Shown: piece by piece, positions 15,429 through 24,710 of the stretch | How the letters are laid out: every line of letters starts with the position of its first letter | Numbering within the stretch: the first letter of the stretch is position 1 | NCBI GenBank assembly: GCA_016125505.1 | Contig: WGLP01000009.1 | Coordinates: 62,001-126,000, forward strand | Reading direction: 5' to 3' | Length of the DNA: 64,000 nt | DNA from: Gammaproteobacteria bacterium | GTDB lineage: Bacteria; Pseudomonadota; Gammaproteobacteria; UBA6429; Thiohalophilaceae | Translations under genes and position numbers: made by a program | Notes under the pieces: model-generated | Told to the model about the DNA's origin: nothing | Seen by the model: the letters and a program-made list of their open reading frames with translations, nothing else | Database searches by the model: none

Positions 15429-17126
15429 TCAGGTCCGGAACTGCTGTACCAGGGTCTGTAAGGAAACCGCCTGTTTCGCGACTTCGTTACTGGTCAGGGT
15501 GGTTTGCTGGGCACCCTCGGCATTTTGTTCGGACACCTGGCTGATATTGACGATGTTGCGATTGATCTCTTCCGATACGGCGCTTTGTTCTTCGGCGGCG
15601 CTGGCGATCTGCACATTCATATCGCGAATCACCGCCACTGCCCCGGTGATTGCCTGCAAGGCCTCTCCGGCCTGTCCCGCCTGCTCGACGCCGGACTGCG
15701 CACGTTCCTGACTGCTTGCCATGGCCTCGATAGCGGCACGCGCACCGCTTTGTAAACGCGCAATCATCTCTTCGATTTCATTCGTGGACTGTTGCGTCCG
15801 CACGGACAATGTCCGCACCTCGTCGGCCACTACGGCAAAGCCGCGTCCGTGCTCACCCGCGCGGGCTGCCTCGATCGCGGCATTGAGGGCAAGCAGGTTG
15901 GTTTGTTCCGAAATACCCTTGATCACTTCCAGTACGGTGGTGATGGCATCGCTTTGCTCGGCCAGACTGTTGATCACATCGCTGGCCCGGCCAACTTCAT
16001 TCGCCAGCGATTGGATCACCTTGATGGTATCCGTTACCACGCGGCTGCCCGCCTTGGCGGAGTCATCCGCGGATTGCGCCGCTTCGGCCGCACCCATGGC
16101 GTTTTGCGCCACCTCCTTGACCGTCGCCGTCATCTCGTTCATGGCGACCGCGACTTCATTGATCTTGGCTTCCTGTTGCGAGACGCCATTGCTGGTCTCT
16201 TTGTTGATCAGGGTCATCTCTTCCGCCGCCGCCGACAACCCGGATGCAGAGCCGAAGACCTTGCCTACCATGTCATGCAGGTTCGCGCGCATCTCTTCCA
16301 GCGCCTTGAGCAAGCGACCGATTTCATCGTTGCGCTGGGTATCGATCGTATTGCGCAGATCACCGCTGGCGACCGTCTCCACCGCCTGCACGGCAACCGA
16401 CAAACCATGCGATAGACTGCGAATGGTGAGCAGGCTGATCGCAAACCCGATCAGCAGGGCCGCGATCGTGGCGATCAGCAGGGTGCGTTTGGCGGAGGCC
16501 TCCTGTTTTGCGGCCATCTCCGTGGAGGCCGTCGAGAAGCGGTCGATCTTGTCCTGGATCCTGCGCAAGTCGCCGTCGATCTTGTGTTCCGAGGCCTCGA
16601 CCTTCGGGATCATCGCCAGCGCCTCTTCCTTTTTACCGGCGCTGACCAGTTCGAAAATCTGTTTCACATTCGAGATATAGGCGGCGTGTTCCAGTTTGAT
16701 TTGATCGAGCACCGTCAGGATCTTGTTGAATTCCAGGCGCATACTGTCGTCCCTGGCATTTTCCAGCGCGGCTTTAGTGAGTTTGACGCTGTCAACCAGG
16801 CGCGAACGGATTTTATTGTCGTATTCCTCGAATGTTGTCATCGCCTTGTGTTTGGATTGCGCCACGACATCCGGATTCGACTCCACCGCGCCGGCGTAGC
16901 GCAGTACGCGTTCAAACGCGGCGACCTCGCCCAATTGCCAATCGGTGATGTCGGTCACCGCATCGGCCAGATGCATGTCTTCACCGGAGATATGCTTGAG
17001 TTCGGCGGAAATCGTGTTCATTGATCTGTCGGCGACTACCACCGCCATCAGCATCAATCCCATGAGCAATCCAACAATGCCGATGATTTTTGCCTTCATG
17101 GACAGGGCGTGATCCAGGTTTGCCAT
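15429..17126 (-). CDS. Methyl-accepting chemotaxis protein
   Basis: 565 residues. Membrane helix 1 (about 10-33) and helix 2 (about 215-235) enclose a periplasmic four-helix-bundle ligand domain. A HAMP domain (about 236-290) follows, then a long coiled-coil signalling domain with the conserved hairpin tip ISEQTNLLALNAAIEAARAG at about 402-421. Methylation-type Glu/Gln helices flank the tip. The C-terminus lacks the NWETF-type pentapeptide, so it would rely on other receptors for CheR/CheB docking. The ligand is unknown; the sensor domain resembles the simple 4HB_MCP type. No che genes are nearby. Confidence 0.95.
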   Translation of the reverse strand: MANLDHALSMKAKIIGIVGLLMGLMLMAVVVADRSMNTISAELKHISGEDMHLADAVTDITDWQLGEVAAFERVLRYAGAVESNPDVVAQSKHKAMTTFEEYDNKIRSRLVDSVKLTKAALENARDDSMRLEFNKILTVLDQIKLEHAAYISNVKQIFELVSAGKKEEALAMIPKVEASEHKIDGDLRRIQDKIDRFSTASTEMAAKQEASAKRTLLIATIAALLIGFAISLLTIRSLSHGLSVAVQAVETVASGDLRNTIDTQRNDEIGRLLKALEEMRANLHDMVGKVFGSASGLSAAAEEMTLINKETSNGVSQQEAKINEVAVAMNEMTATVKEVAQNAMGAAEAAQSADDSAKAGSRVVTDTIKVIQSLANEVGRASDVINSLAEQSDAITTVLEVIKGISEQTNLLALNAAIEAARAGEHGRGFAVVADEVRTLSVRTQQSTNEIEEMIARLQSGARAAIEAMASSQERAQSGVEQAGQAGEALQAITGAVAVIRDMNVQIASAAEEQSAVSEEINRNIVNISQVSEQNAEGAQQTTLTSNEVAKQAVSLQTLVQQFRT

Positions 17127-17387
17127 GTGTTGCCTCGCTTTGTTATTTTTTTTAAGCCGATGCGCAATAACAATGATTAAACTTTACTTGTTTGCGAGGG
17201 AATTATCGTCCTGTGGCGGAATTACATTAACAGGACGCGTTAACAAGATGAATATTTAGACAAAATCATTTCCAAAATAATCGTTTCGGAAAGCAAGCGG
17301 TTTCCACTTTCATGGAATCGGCATGCGCTAATGCCATGGTCGTTTCAAACAGGATCTGAATCCGGCAACGGGTTACCGGAAAACATC

Positions 17388-17732
17388 TCAGTCCCCGGCT
17401 GTCGTATCAGAGGATTGCGCCGCTGCGCTGGTGCGGAAAAGGACCTTGACCCTGGAGATCGCAAATACCAGCATCAGGATAATATTGGCCAGGCACAGCA
17501 GGATGATGAGCCACCTGGCCGTGTCGCTGTAGCTGCCGTGCATTTTCAGAAACGGCAGCGCAGTGAGTGCAGTCGTCAGCGCCAGCAGGATAACGTAGGC
17601 GATTGTCCTGACGGCATGCATACCCAGCTTCTTTGTCATATAGACAACGGCGAAGCTCAGCCCGTACACCACGGTCAGGGCATACATCGCCAGCATGAAT
17701 GAAAGGATACCGAGTCCGAGACTGCCTAACAT
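17388..17732 (-). CDS. Small hypothetical membrane protein
   Basis: 114 residues from ATG 17732, which is preceded by GGGAGAG eight bases upstream; the frame is also open from 17762. Three to four predicted helices: about 1-25, 38-58 and 75-98 (WLIILLCLANIILMLVFAIS). The C-terminal tail is short and hydrophilic. The family is not recognised. It is 66 bases downstream of the ABC-exporter adaptor's stop and in the same direction, so it may be the last gene of that operon. Confidence 0.65.
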   Translation of the reverse strand: MLGSLGLGILSFMLAMYALTVVYGLSFAVVYMTKKLGMHAVRTIAYVILLALTTALTALPFLKMHGSYSDTARWLIILLCLANIILMLVFAISRVKVLFRTSAAAQSSDTTAGD

Positions 17733-17798
17733 CAGTTGTTCTCTCCCGTCAGTTCGCGACACCCTATCAGAAAGCCATCAGGCATGGAACAGATTGCA

Positions 17799-18998
17799 TC
17801 ACCCCGCCGTGCGCAGCTTGACCCGTTTGCCATCCTCCACTTCATCACTGGGATGGTTGATGACCTGTTCACCTTGCTTGATACCCGCTTCGATCTGCGC
17901 GGTTAAACCGTTGCGCTGACCCACCTTGACTTCACGGCGCCTGGCGCGGCCGTCGTCGATAACAAATAGCGCCCAACCATCGTTGTAACGAAACAGGCTG
18001 CTGGCGGGGACCTGCAGGACACTGTCTTCATGCCAGAGCACAAAGCGTGCTTCGACGCGGTAACCGTCGCCCAGGCGTTGCCACTTTTCATGCGGCGATG
18101 TGAAATCGGACACCACCAGCACGCGTTGTTCTTCCACCCCCAGCGCGGAGATCTTGGTGAAACCGACAGGTTCAACGGTGCGCACCACGCCCTCCAGCGT
18201 ACCTTCACCGCCCCAGCGATCGAACAGGACCTGCATGCCCGGTTTGATTTTGACGGCATCGGCGGAGAGCACATCCACCACAACTTCCAGTGCATCGGGG
18301 TCGCCAACCTCGAGCAGGGGATCGCCCGTACGTACCGGGCCTTCGCATTCGTGCGCGACCTTGAGAATGCGGCCATTGATCGGCGAGTAGACCGGGATGC
18401 GTTCGGTCTGGCCCTTGGTATCGGCGTAATGCAACATGGTCCTGGCGGCTTCGAGTTCATACCTGGCCACTTCCACATTGAAGTCGGCCGAGCGTTTACT
18501 CGCGGCTGTGGTCTGCACGGCAGTCACCGCCTTGTCGTACACATCGCGCGCTACCAGCTTCTTGTCCAGCAGCGGTTGCAGGCGCGCCTGTTCGGTGACG
18601 GCGAGTTGCGCAGCGGCCGTCGCCGCGGTGGCCTGTTCCTTTGCCGCACGCAGACTGGACTCCGCGGCAGCGACGCGCGCCTGCGCCTGCGCCTGGCTGC
18701 GTTGATCCAGTACCGGCGATTTTAACGGCGACACGCTGAGGAGCATTTCACCCTGCTTTACCGGATCCCCGATGTCGAGCTGCACGCGACAGGCAACGCC
18801 ATCCACTGGTGCCGAGATCACATAGCGGTCGATGATGCGGGTACGCCCCTCTTCCTCGATGGTAACCGTCATCGGCGCCTGCCTGGCAAGCTCGGCCTCG
18901 ACCAGGACGGGCTGCGGCCAGAATCCGGCAATCAACAGGCCGATGATGACGAGGCTTGTGATGGTGATTACCGGGTGTTTTCGCAACAGGGCAAACAT
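17799..18998 (-). CDS. HlyD/MacA-like periplasmic adaptor subunit
   Basis: Membrane-fusion protein of 399 residues that links an inner-membrane exporter to the outer membrane. The N-terminal anchor is at about 10-28 (VITITSLVIIGLLIAGFWP). A lipoyl/biotinyl half-domain begins at about 63 (YVISAPVDGVACRVQLDIGD), followed by an Ala-rich coiled-coil hairpin at about 105-200 (AQARVAAAESSLRAAKEQAT). The second lipoyl half, VYSPINGRILKV, follows, then beta-barrel and membrane-proximal domains (VVVDVLSADAVKIKPGM, VPASSLFRYNDG). It follows the permease gene by four bases, forming an ABC-type export system with the two genes upstream on the minus strand. Confidence 0.9.
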   Translation of the reverse strand: MFALLRKHPVITITSLVIIGLLIAGFWPQPVLVEAELARQAPMTVTIEEEGRTRIIDRYVISAPVDGVACRVQLDIGDPVKQGEMLLSVSPLKSPVLDQRSQAQAQARVAAAESSLRAAKEQATAATAAAQLAVTEQARLQPLLDKKLVARDVYDKAVTAVQTTAASKRSADFNVEVARYELEAARTMLHYADTKGQTERIPVYSPINGRILKVAHECEGPVRTGDPLLEVGDPDALEVVVDVLSADAVKIKPGMQVLFDRWGGEGTLEGVVRTVEPVGFTKISALGVEEQRVLVVSDFTSPHEKWQRLGDGYRVEARFVLWHEDSVLQVPASSLFRYNDGWALFVIDDGRARRREVKVGQRNGLTAQIEAGIKQGEQVINHPSDEVEDGKRVKLRTAG

Positions 18999-19002
18999 GA
19001 TT

Positions 19003-21366
19003 TCACTCCTTGGTCTTGAGGACGGCCACCATATCGAGGTGGCCCAGGTTACGCCAGATCATCATGCCAGAGATCAGCGAGGACAGAAGCACGACCAGCG
19101 CGGCAAAGGCATACACCCGCGTATCCAGTTGCAGCGGGATGCGGTAGAGATCGGTATCAAACTGAAACGCGAGGTAGGCGCACAGGCCATAACCTATGAG
19201 CAAGCCCAGCGGCACCGCCACCAGTGTCAACAAGGCCAGCTCACCTAACAGGATATACGCCACTTCGCCGCGGGAAAATCCCAGGACGCGCAGGCTGGCC
19301 AGTTCGCGGTTACGCTCCGACAAGGCAATGCGCATGCTGTTGTAGACCACACCGAAGGAAATACTGGCGCCGAGGATGGCGGAGACGAAGGTGAAAAACA
19401 GAATGCTCTGCGCCACGGTTTCGTAAAACGACTTGATCGCCGAATCGTGCTCCACCACGCCCACGATGCGCGGCATATCGCGTAATTTCGAATACACCGC
19501 CCGCAGGTAGCGCATGTCGACCCGGAGGTAGGCACCGGAGATGGCATAACTCTCGTTCAGCAGACGGTTCAACTCCGAGCGCTGCATGTAGACATTCATG
19601 CCCATGTATTGCCTTGCGATGCCAACCACCGGCACCTGCACGGTCGGGCGGCTGCCTTCAAGCACATTGATGGTCAGCAGATCGCCGGGCTTGATGTGCA
19701 GCACCTCGGCAAGATAGTCCGTGAGGATCACGCCCTGCGGCGGCAGATCGATGCGCTTTAAGCGGGTATCGAGCAGCCGCATCAGACTGCCGTCGGGTTC
19801 AATGCCGTTGATCGCCGTGCGATAAGTGTGATGCTCAAAGTGCAGTTTGGCCGGTACGCTGCGAAAACCCTCGACGTGTTCCACGCCCTGCAGGCCGCGC
19901 AGGGAATACAGCGAACGCAGGGAGGTGGGTTCGGTGTAATTCACGACCAGGTCTTCGCGCTGGCTCAGGTTGTACTGCACCTTCACCATGTAGTCGATGG
20001 CGCCCTTCTGAAACCCGCTGATCATGACGATGCCGCAGGCCAGGCTGATACCGAGCAGCGTCAACAGGGATTTCAACGGCCGGCGTTCGATGTGCCGCAG
20101 GATCATGCGCGTAGGTTGCGAAAACCAGCGTTGCAGTCCCAGGCGTTCCACCAGGGTTGTGTGATAGACCGTGGGTTGTTCCGGCAACATGCCCTGCGCC
20201 GGCGCCAGGCGTACCGCCTTGCGCACGGCATACAAGGCGCCCACCGTGGCAACCGTCATACTGATCAATGCCGCCGCCGCGATGATCTGCGGTTTGAGCA
20301 CATAGTCCATGAACGGAAAGCTGTAAAAATCCAGGTACAGATAACTCAGGGATCGCCCCATCCAGATCCCGGCGGCGGTGCCGCCAAGCACACCGATGGC
20401 GACAATCATCAGGACCAGCTTGGTGTAATGCAGGCCGATGGCGAAATTACTGTAACCAAAGGCCTTGAGCGTCGCGATCTGCTCGCGTTGCAGGTTGATC
20501 AGGCGGCTGATAACGACATTAAGCAGGAATGCCGCCACGCCAAAAAAGATCACCGGAAAGACCGTGGCGATCGTGCGCTGCTGCTTGAGTTCTTCGGACA
20601 GAAAACGATTGGAGAGCTGGTCCTCACGGGCGATGGCGCCGGTGCCGCCGTAGGGCTGCAGGATCGTATCGAGGCGATCGATGACATCCTCTTCGTTGGC
20701 GCCTTTACTCAGGGTCAGCGTGACATCGTTGAAGGCGCCGTCCATGTCATAGGCAGTCGCCAGGGGTTTGCGCGCCATCCACAACACGCCATAACGCGCA
20801 TAGTCCGGAAACATCGCGCCGGGCGCGATCTGGTAGATATATTCCGGCGACATGGCGAGTCCGACAATGGTCAGCGTTTTGCGCCGCCCCTTGATGGTGG
20901 CCTGTATTTTATCGCCGGCGCGCAGATGATGCGCCTGCGCAAACTCCTTGCTCACCAGCACTTCAGCGTTATGTCCCGGCGTCGGCAGGCGCCCTTCGCG
21001 CAGATAGATCCGGTTTAGCAGGCCGCGGCTGTTATCCGGTAAGGACAACAAGTGCCCGCTGATGGGATCGGTAAAGCCGGCGACCGCGAGATTGACATAG
21101 GCCACCACGCGGGTCTCCACCTTATCGACGCCGGGGATCGCTTCGATGCGTTGTTGCAGGCCAAGCGGCGCGCGTTTGAGTGAGGCGAAGATCTGCGCGA
21201 AGCGATAGTCACTGTAATAGCGTTCGCGGGTGCCGTGCAGGGAATCGAGCGTGCTCAAGGACATGATAAAGATGCTGACACCGCTGACGATCACCATGGC
21301 AATGGCCAGGGCCTGCATGCGCATATCCCAGAGTTCGCGCCAGAGTTTTTTATCGAGGGCCAGCAT
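19003..21366 (-). CDS. ABC transporter permease, double FtsX/MacB-like
   Basis: 787 residues. The arrangement is helix, large periplasmic domain (about 45-265), three helices with an FtsX domain (about 270-400), a second anchor helix at about 430-450 (SLLTLLGISLACGIVMISG), a second periplasmic domain, and a final three-helix FtsX domain (about 665-780). This is a fused pair of the usual FtsX-type half-transporters. Such permeases act as mechanotransmitters for lipoprotein, peptide or drug export. It is followed immediately by the adaptor gene and preceded (seven bases) by the ATPase gene. Confidence 0.9.
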   Translation of the reverse strand: MLALDKKLWRELWDMRMQALAIAMVIVSGVSIFIMSLSTLDSLHGTRERYYSDYRFAQIFASLKRAPLGLQQRIEAIPGVDKVETRVVAYVNLAVAGFTDPISGHLLSLPDNSRGLLNRIYLREGRLPTPGHNAEVLVSKEFAQAHHLRAGDKIQATIKGRRKTLTIVGLAMSPEYIYQIAPGAMFPDYARYGVLWMARKPLATAYDMDGAFNDVTLTLSKGANEEDVIDRLDTILQPYGGTGAIAREDQLSNRFLSEELKQQRTIATVFPVIFFGVAAFLLNVVISRLINLQREQIATLKAFGYSNFAIGLHYTKLVLMIVAIGVLGGTAAGIWMGRSLSYLYLDFYSFPFMDYVLKPQIIAAAALISMTVATVGALYAVRKAVRLAPAQGMLPEQPTVYHTTLVERLGLQRWFSQPTRMILRHIERRPLKSLLTLLGISLACGIVMISGFQKGAIDYMVKVQYNLSQREDLVVNYTEPTSLRSLYSLRGLQGVEHVEGFRSVPAKLHFEHHTYRTAINGIEPDGSLMRLLDTRLKRIDLPPQGVILTDYLAEVLHIKPGDLLTINVLEGSRPTVQVPVVGIARQYMGMNVYMQRSELNRLLNESYAISGAYLRVDMRYLRAVYSKLRDMPRIVGVVEHDSAIKSFYETVAQSILFFTFVSAILGASISFGVVYNSMRIALSERNRELASLRVLGFSRGEVAYILLGELALLTLVAVPLGLLIGYGLCAYLAFQFDTDLYRIPLQLDTRVYAFAALVVLLSSLISGMMIWRNLGHLDMVAVLKTKE

Positions 21367-21373
21367 GCGTTGC

Positions 21374-22117
21374 CTACCAGCTCAAATCGTGTGGCGCGAC
21401 GCGGCTTTCGTTAACGTGTACTTCCCCGATCTGACCGTCGGCGAGTCGAATCACACGATCGGCCATTTGCGCGATGGTGACATTGTGCGTGATCACCGCC
21501 GTCGTGGTCCCCAGTTCCTGGTTGACGCGCTGTAACGCCTCCAGCACCACGATACCGGTCGCGGAGTCCAGGGCACCGGTGGGCTCGTCGCACAGCAGTA
21601 CATCCGGGCGTTTGGCGATGGCGCGCGCGATCGCAACCCGTTGTTGCTCACCGCCGGAGAGTTGTGCCGGAAAATGATCAAGCCGCTCGCTCAGGCCCAC
21701 CAGTTGCAGCGCCTCTTCCGGTTGCATTGGCGAACGTGCGATCTCGGTCACGACTGCCACGTTTTCACGCGCGGTCAAACTCGGGATCAGGTTATAAAAC
21801 TGGAAGACAAAACCGACGTGATAACGCCGGTATTCGGTCAGCTCCCTTTCGGTCGCGCGCGTGAGGTCGCGGTCGCGATAGAACACATGGCCGTCGGTGG
21901 GGGTGTCGAGGCCGCCAAGTATATTTAATAAGGTGGACTTGCCGCTGCCGGAAGGCCCCAGCAGGACAATGAATTCGCCCTGGTACAGGTCCAGGTCGAC
22001 ACCGCGCAAGGCGTTAACCTTGACCTCACCCATCTGGTAAATTTTGGTCACGTCATGGACGTGAAACACCACCCCTTCGGCGAGGGCCGCGTGCGGTGTC
22101 TGTTGTTTTTGTCCCAT
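21374..22117 (-). CDS. ABC transporter ATP-binding protein (LolD/MacB-type)
   Basis: 247 residues with all ATPase motifs: Walker [10 protein letters not shown] (about 54-62), Q-loop FQFYNLIP, signature [14 protein letters not shown] (about 153-166), Walker [13 protein letters not shown] (about 172-183) and the H-loop ITH. It powers the exporter formed with the FtsX-type permease and HlyD-like adaptor. The PTGALD form is typical of the MacB/LolD/FtsE group. It is the first gene of the operon, and the region up to position 22,184 holds its promoter, divergent from the small basic-protein gene. Confidence 0.95.
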   Translation of the reverse strand: MGQKQQTPHAALAEGVVFHVHDVTKIYQMGEVKVNALRGVDLDLYQGEFIVLLGPSGSGKSTLLNILGGLDTPTDGHVFYRDRDLTRATERELTEYRRYHVGFVFQFYNLIPSLTARENVAVVTEIARSPMQPEEALQLVGLSERLDHFPAQLSGGEQQRVAIARAIAKRPDVLLCDEPTGALDSATGIVVLEALQRVNQELGTTTAVITHNVTIAQMADRVIRLADGQIGEVHVNESRVAPHDLSW

Positions 22118-22183
22118 CCCCGAAATACCTCTCGGCTAATTATAGCGGAAATGCCGTGCCGGCTTGACCTGGTTTAAATATTA

Positions 22184-22207
22184 TATAAACTGTATATACT
22201 GTTTATA
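22184..22207. promoter_or_regulatory. 24-bp palindromic operator upstream of a possible RHH regulator
   Basis: TATAAAC (22184-22190), T, GTATATAC, T, GTTTATA (22201-22207): perfect 7-bp outer arms around a self-complementary centre. TTGACC at 22164-22169 could be the -35 box of a plus-strand promoter whose -10 region (TATAAA or TATACT) overlaps the palindrome. A repressor bound here would block the promoter. The site lies 15 bases from the next start codon. Confidence 0.6.
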
Positions 22208-22222
22208 CAATTGAGTCCGGCA

Positions 22223-22501
22223 ATGAACGAAAAGCAAAAAAAATCCAAAACGGGCAAACCGCCCAAGGCCAAACGGCCCAAGCTGGTCCGCGACAGTTTT
22301 ACCATGCCGGAAACGGATTACGCCCGGATCAAGGCATTGAAGTTACGGCTGTTAAACAACGGCGTGGAACTGAAGAAAAGCGAAGTCTTGCGCGCCGGCC
22401 TGCTGGCGCTGGAGGGGATGAGCGATACCCAGTTGCAAAAGCTTGTCGGCCAGGTCGAGCGTATCAAGACCGGGCGACCCTCGGGTAAGGATAAGGATTA
22501 G
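22223..22501 (+). CDS. Small basic protein, possible ribbon-helix-helix DNA-binding regulator
   Basis: 92 residues from ATG 22223 (a TTG at 22211 is also in frame). A Lys-rich N-terminal tail of about 20 residues is followed by a segment with the RHH pattern: a beta-like RDSFTMPETDYARI (about 23-36), then helices ALKLRLLNNGVELKKSEVLR and AGLLALEGMSDTQLQKLV. The order strand-helix-helix, with a polar SEVLRAGLLAL second helix, is what RHH repressors show. It sits 15 bases after a 24-bp palindrome, which fits autorepression. The next gene, a coiled-coil protein, starts 34 bases downstream. Confidence 0.55.
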   Translation: MNEKQKKSKTGKPPKAKRPKLVRDSFTMPETDYARIKALKLRLLNNGVELKKSEVLRAGLLALEGMSDTQLQKLVGQVERIKTGRPSGKDKD

Positions 22502-22535
22502 GAAACATCGTTAAACATGACGGAGGTGAACTGAA

Positions 22536-23135
22536 GTGAACAAACTCAAGAAGCAACTCGAGAAAGCGGAAAAAACCAAACGCGCCAGGCAGGATGACCT
22601 CAAGGACATTCAGGCGCAATCTGAAGACGTCACCCATAAAATGCAGGCCAAGATCGCCAGGGCCGAAAAGGCGGTGCGCAAGGCCGAGGCCGTGGTCGCC
22701 CTGCGTGACGCCAAGGCCAAGCAACGCCTTGCCGCCAGCACAGAAAAGAAGGCCGTACTCAAGGAGGCCCGGGCAAACAAACTCGCCAAGCGCGCGGAGT
22801 TTGCATCACTGGCGGCGGCGAGCGCCCGCGCCGAGGCCAGCAAGGCCAGTGAGGCCGCGGCTGTTGCCCGCCAGCTCGCTGATGAAAAGCAGGCGGCCAT
22901 AAAGACCACCGCGGAAAAACAGCAAGAGGCCGAAAAGGCCGCCAGGAAAGCGGAGAAGCTGGCGCAGAAAAAGCAACAGGCCCTGGACAAGGCTGCACGC
23001 AAGGCAGAAAAGGCCCAGCAAAAAGCGGAGCTGAAGTCCGCTGCGATAAAGCAAAGCGGCAAAGCTAAATCCAGAAAGCCCAAAGTCACCACGAGTGAAA
23101 CTGTCCCGGGCGAGGCAGCGGCGACACCGGCATAA
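22536..23135 (+). CDS. Lys/Ala-rich coiled-coil protein
   Basis: 199 residues starting at GTG 22536, chosen because GGAGGT lies at 22522-22527, eight bases upstream. The sequence from about 1 to 175 is almost entirely Ala, Lys, Glu, Gln and Arg in heptad-like order (examples AEKAARKAEKLAQKKQQ and AARKAEKAQQKAELK), a long single helix or coiled coil. It ends in a short Pro/Thr/Glu tail. It is strongly basic, without signal peptide or membrane segment. Such sequences resemble bacterial histone-H1-like or TolA-stalk-like proteins, but composition alone cannot assign one. It is probably cotranscribed with and regulated by the small basic protein upstream. Confidence 0.65.
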   Translation: MNKLKKQLEKAEKTKRARQDDLKDIQAQSEDVTHKMQAKIARAEKAVRKAEAVVALRDAKAKQRLAASTEKKAVLKEARANKLAKRAEFASLAAASARAEASKASEAAAVARQLADEKQAAIKTTAEKQQEAEKAARKAEKLAQKKQQALDKAARKAEKAQQKAELKSAAIKQSGKAKSRKPKVTTSETVPGEAAATPA

Positions 23136-23171
23136 TCATCCCGGCTTTCCGGCAGTCTGCATGACACCGGC

Positions 23172-23206
23172 AACGCTGGGAAGGCGCAGGCCTTTCCAGC
23201 GTTTTT
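23172..23206 (+). terminator. Rho-independent terminator
   Basis: AACGCTGG-GAAGGC, a short loop, then GCCTTTCCAGCGTT and a run of T. It is 36 bases after the stop of the coiled-coil gene and ends that transcript. Confidence 0.8.
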
Positions 23207-23694
23207 ATTGCACCAATAAAATTACGGAAGACTACAGAGGCACTGACATTAAATTCGTGTGCAACTATTTAAGTCGGAACTAATATAGATTTTTATTCCA
23301 TTTTTTTGAAAAGAATTTTTTTATGAAAATTTTTTTCGGATAAGTCATTTTCTATATAAATAATTTTATGTGACACATTTGTTGCTTTATTCATTTTTTT
23401 GTCATATTTTCACGCACTGATATAGCGCTCTAATCGCTACAAAAACCGGACTTATACCGCTTTTTTTACTTTGCGGTAAATCAATTAGATGGAACTAAGC
23501 CCTCTACGCTTGCCAGTCTCTGGCACAAGATGTTTGTTGTATAAAAAAATCAACCACCACCATAAGTGGAGAACTATAAGTGGGCTGTTGTTTTATCTTA
23601 GACAAGAACCTTAATAAAAGGCTGTATCCATCAAGGCTTCTCGTATTGCGGTAAACCCATTCATAGTGACTCCGCGATATTTAGGAGAAGCAGA
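23207..23694 (+). other. AT-rich intergenic region and leader of the multicopper oxidase operon
   Basis: About 490 bases without a gene. 23,280-23,410 is very AT-rich with T- and A-tracts. TTGCTT (23382-23387), 17 bases, TATTTT (23405-23410) could be a promoter. Downstream is a possible structured leader: TACCGC/GCGGTA arms (23455-23478), a TGCCAG-TCT-CTGGCA hairpin (23511-23525), and the direct repeat TTGCGGTAAA at 23471-23480 and 23646-23655. ATAAGTGG also occurs twice, near 23560 and 23577. I match none of this to a known riboswitch. Confidence 0.4.
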
Positions 23695-24696
23695 ATGAAG
23701 AGACGTGATTTTCTCAAGGTCAGTTCGGCTGGGCTTGTCACTGCCTTCTCGGGTGCGTCCGCCCTGTTAGGCTGGTCACCCCGAGCACATGCCGCAACAA
23801 TCTCGAAAACTTTTTACATTACCGATGCAACCGTCACGATGATCACCGGCGAGTCGGTGTATCTGCGTGGATTCAGTTCCTCCACCAGCACGCTGAACGT
23901 ACCGGGTGAATCGATGGTTGTGCAGGAAGGCGATACAGTCAACATCAAGGTCGTGAATACCCTGTCCACCCCGCACAGCTTCGTCATCGATGGCATGGTG
24001 GATAGCGGCACGATCAGCGCAGGCCAGACCAAGAACCTGAGCTTTACCGCCAAGAATCCCGGTTCCTATCTGTATTACGACAAACTCAATGCCCCCTACA
24101 ACACCATGATCGGTCTGCACGGCGGCTTTGCGGTGATGCCATTGAACAAACCCAACCAGTTGTATTCCGGCAGTCCGACCTTCGTGCAGCAATACTTCTG
24201 GATCTTTAACGACATTGACCCGGTGTGGACCGCCGCCATCAAGGCCGGCAGGACACCGTCCACGGCATATACACCGCGGTATTTCACCATCAATGGCCTG
24301 GGTGCCCGCCCGCCGGGCGCGCCGGGATCACATGACCCCAACGTCGATGGCCTCGTTGATCCGCGCTCCGCCCTACGCGGTTCCATCGGCGATCGTGCAT
24401 TGATACGCGTGTTCAACGTGGGGCGCGCGGATCAGTCCGTGCACACCCACGCCAATCACATGGAATGGCTGACGGAAAACGGTGTTAAGCGCGCCGATAT
24501 CTGGAACAAGGACTGCATCTATATCGAAGGTAACATGGGCGCCTTCGATGCCATTTATCCCTTCGAAATCCCCTCTGACTCCTGGCCACACGTGACAACA
24601 GGTGAATACCCGATGCACCTGCATACGGAAATGTCACAAACGGCCGGTGGCGGCTACTACATGTTCGGCGCCATGACCGACATCTACTTTGAGTAA
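23695..24696 (+). CDS. Multicopper oxidase subunit with Tat signal, lacking the type-1 Cys
   Basis: 333 residues, exported folded: the Tat motif RRDFLKV (3-9), hydrophobic stretch and AHA cleavage site are clear. Two cupredoxin domains follow. The first (about 45-155) has no Cys and no HxH, so it should be copper-free. The second (about 195-333) carries HTHANHMEW (about 244-252) and HLHTEMSQT (about 305-313). These match L3- and L4-type copper loops of multicopper oxidases, but Leu stands where L4 has the type-1 Cys (HCH to HLH). It thus offers two HxH pairs and no type-1 site. The partner gene 14 bases downstream supplies the rest. AGGAGAAG precedes ATG. Confidence 0.75.
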   Translation: MKRRDFLKVSSAGLVTAFSGASALLGWSPRAHAATISKTFYITDATVTMITGESVYLRGFSSSTSTLNVPGESMVVQEGDTVNIKVVNTLSTPHSFVIDGMVDSGTISAGQTKNLSFTAKNPGSYLYYDKLNAPYNTMIGLHGGFAVMPLNKPNQLYSGSPTFVQQYFWIFNDIDPVWTAAIKAGRTPSTAYTPRYFTINGLGARPPGAPGSHDPNVDGLVDPRSALRGSIGDRALIRVFNVGRADQSVHTHANHMEWLTENGVKRADIWNKDCIYIEGNMGAFDAIYPFEIPSDSWPHVTTGEYPMHLHTEMSQTAGGGYYMFGAMTDIYFE

Positions 24697-24710
24697 AGGG
24701 GAACGGAACC

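Noticed and set aside
17127-17220. Flagellar sigma-28 promoter upstream of the chemoreceptor
   Set aside because: On the minus strand TAAAGTTT is a good -35 element, but at the right distance only a poor GCCGATAA match (GCGCATCG-like) follows. The evidence is too weak to annotate.
19828-21018. Long open frame of 396 codons on the plus strand opposite the ABC permease
   Set aside because: It is antisense to a clear FtsX-type permease, has a His/Arg/Gln-rich composition, no family features and no start signals. The same applies to the plus-strand frame at 15721-16680 opposite the chemoreceptor.
23440-23694. Known riboswitch or copper-sensor box in the multicopper oxidase leader
   Set aside because: Hairpins and repeats are present, but I could not match the conserved bases of c-di-GMP, cobalamin, Mn, Ni/Co or other riboswitches, nor a CueR-type operator.
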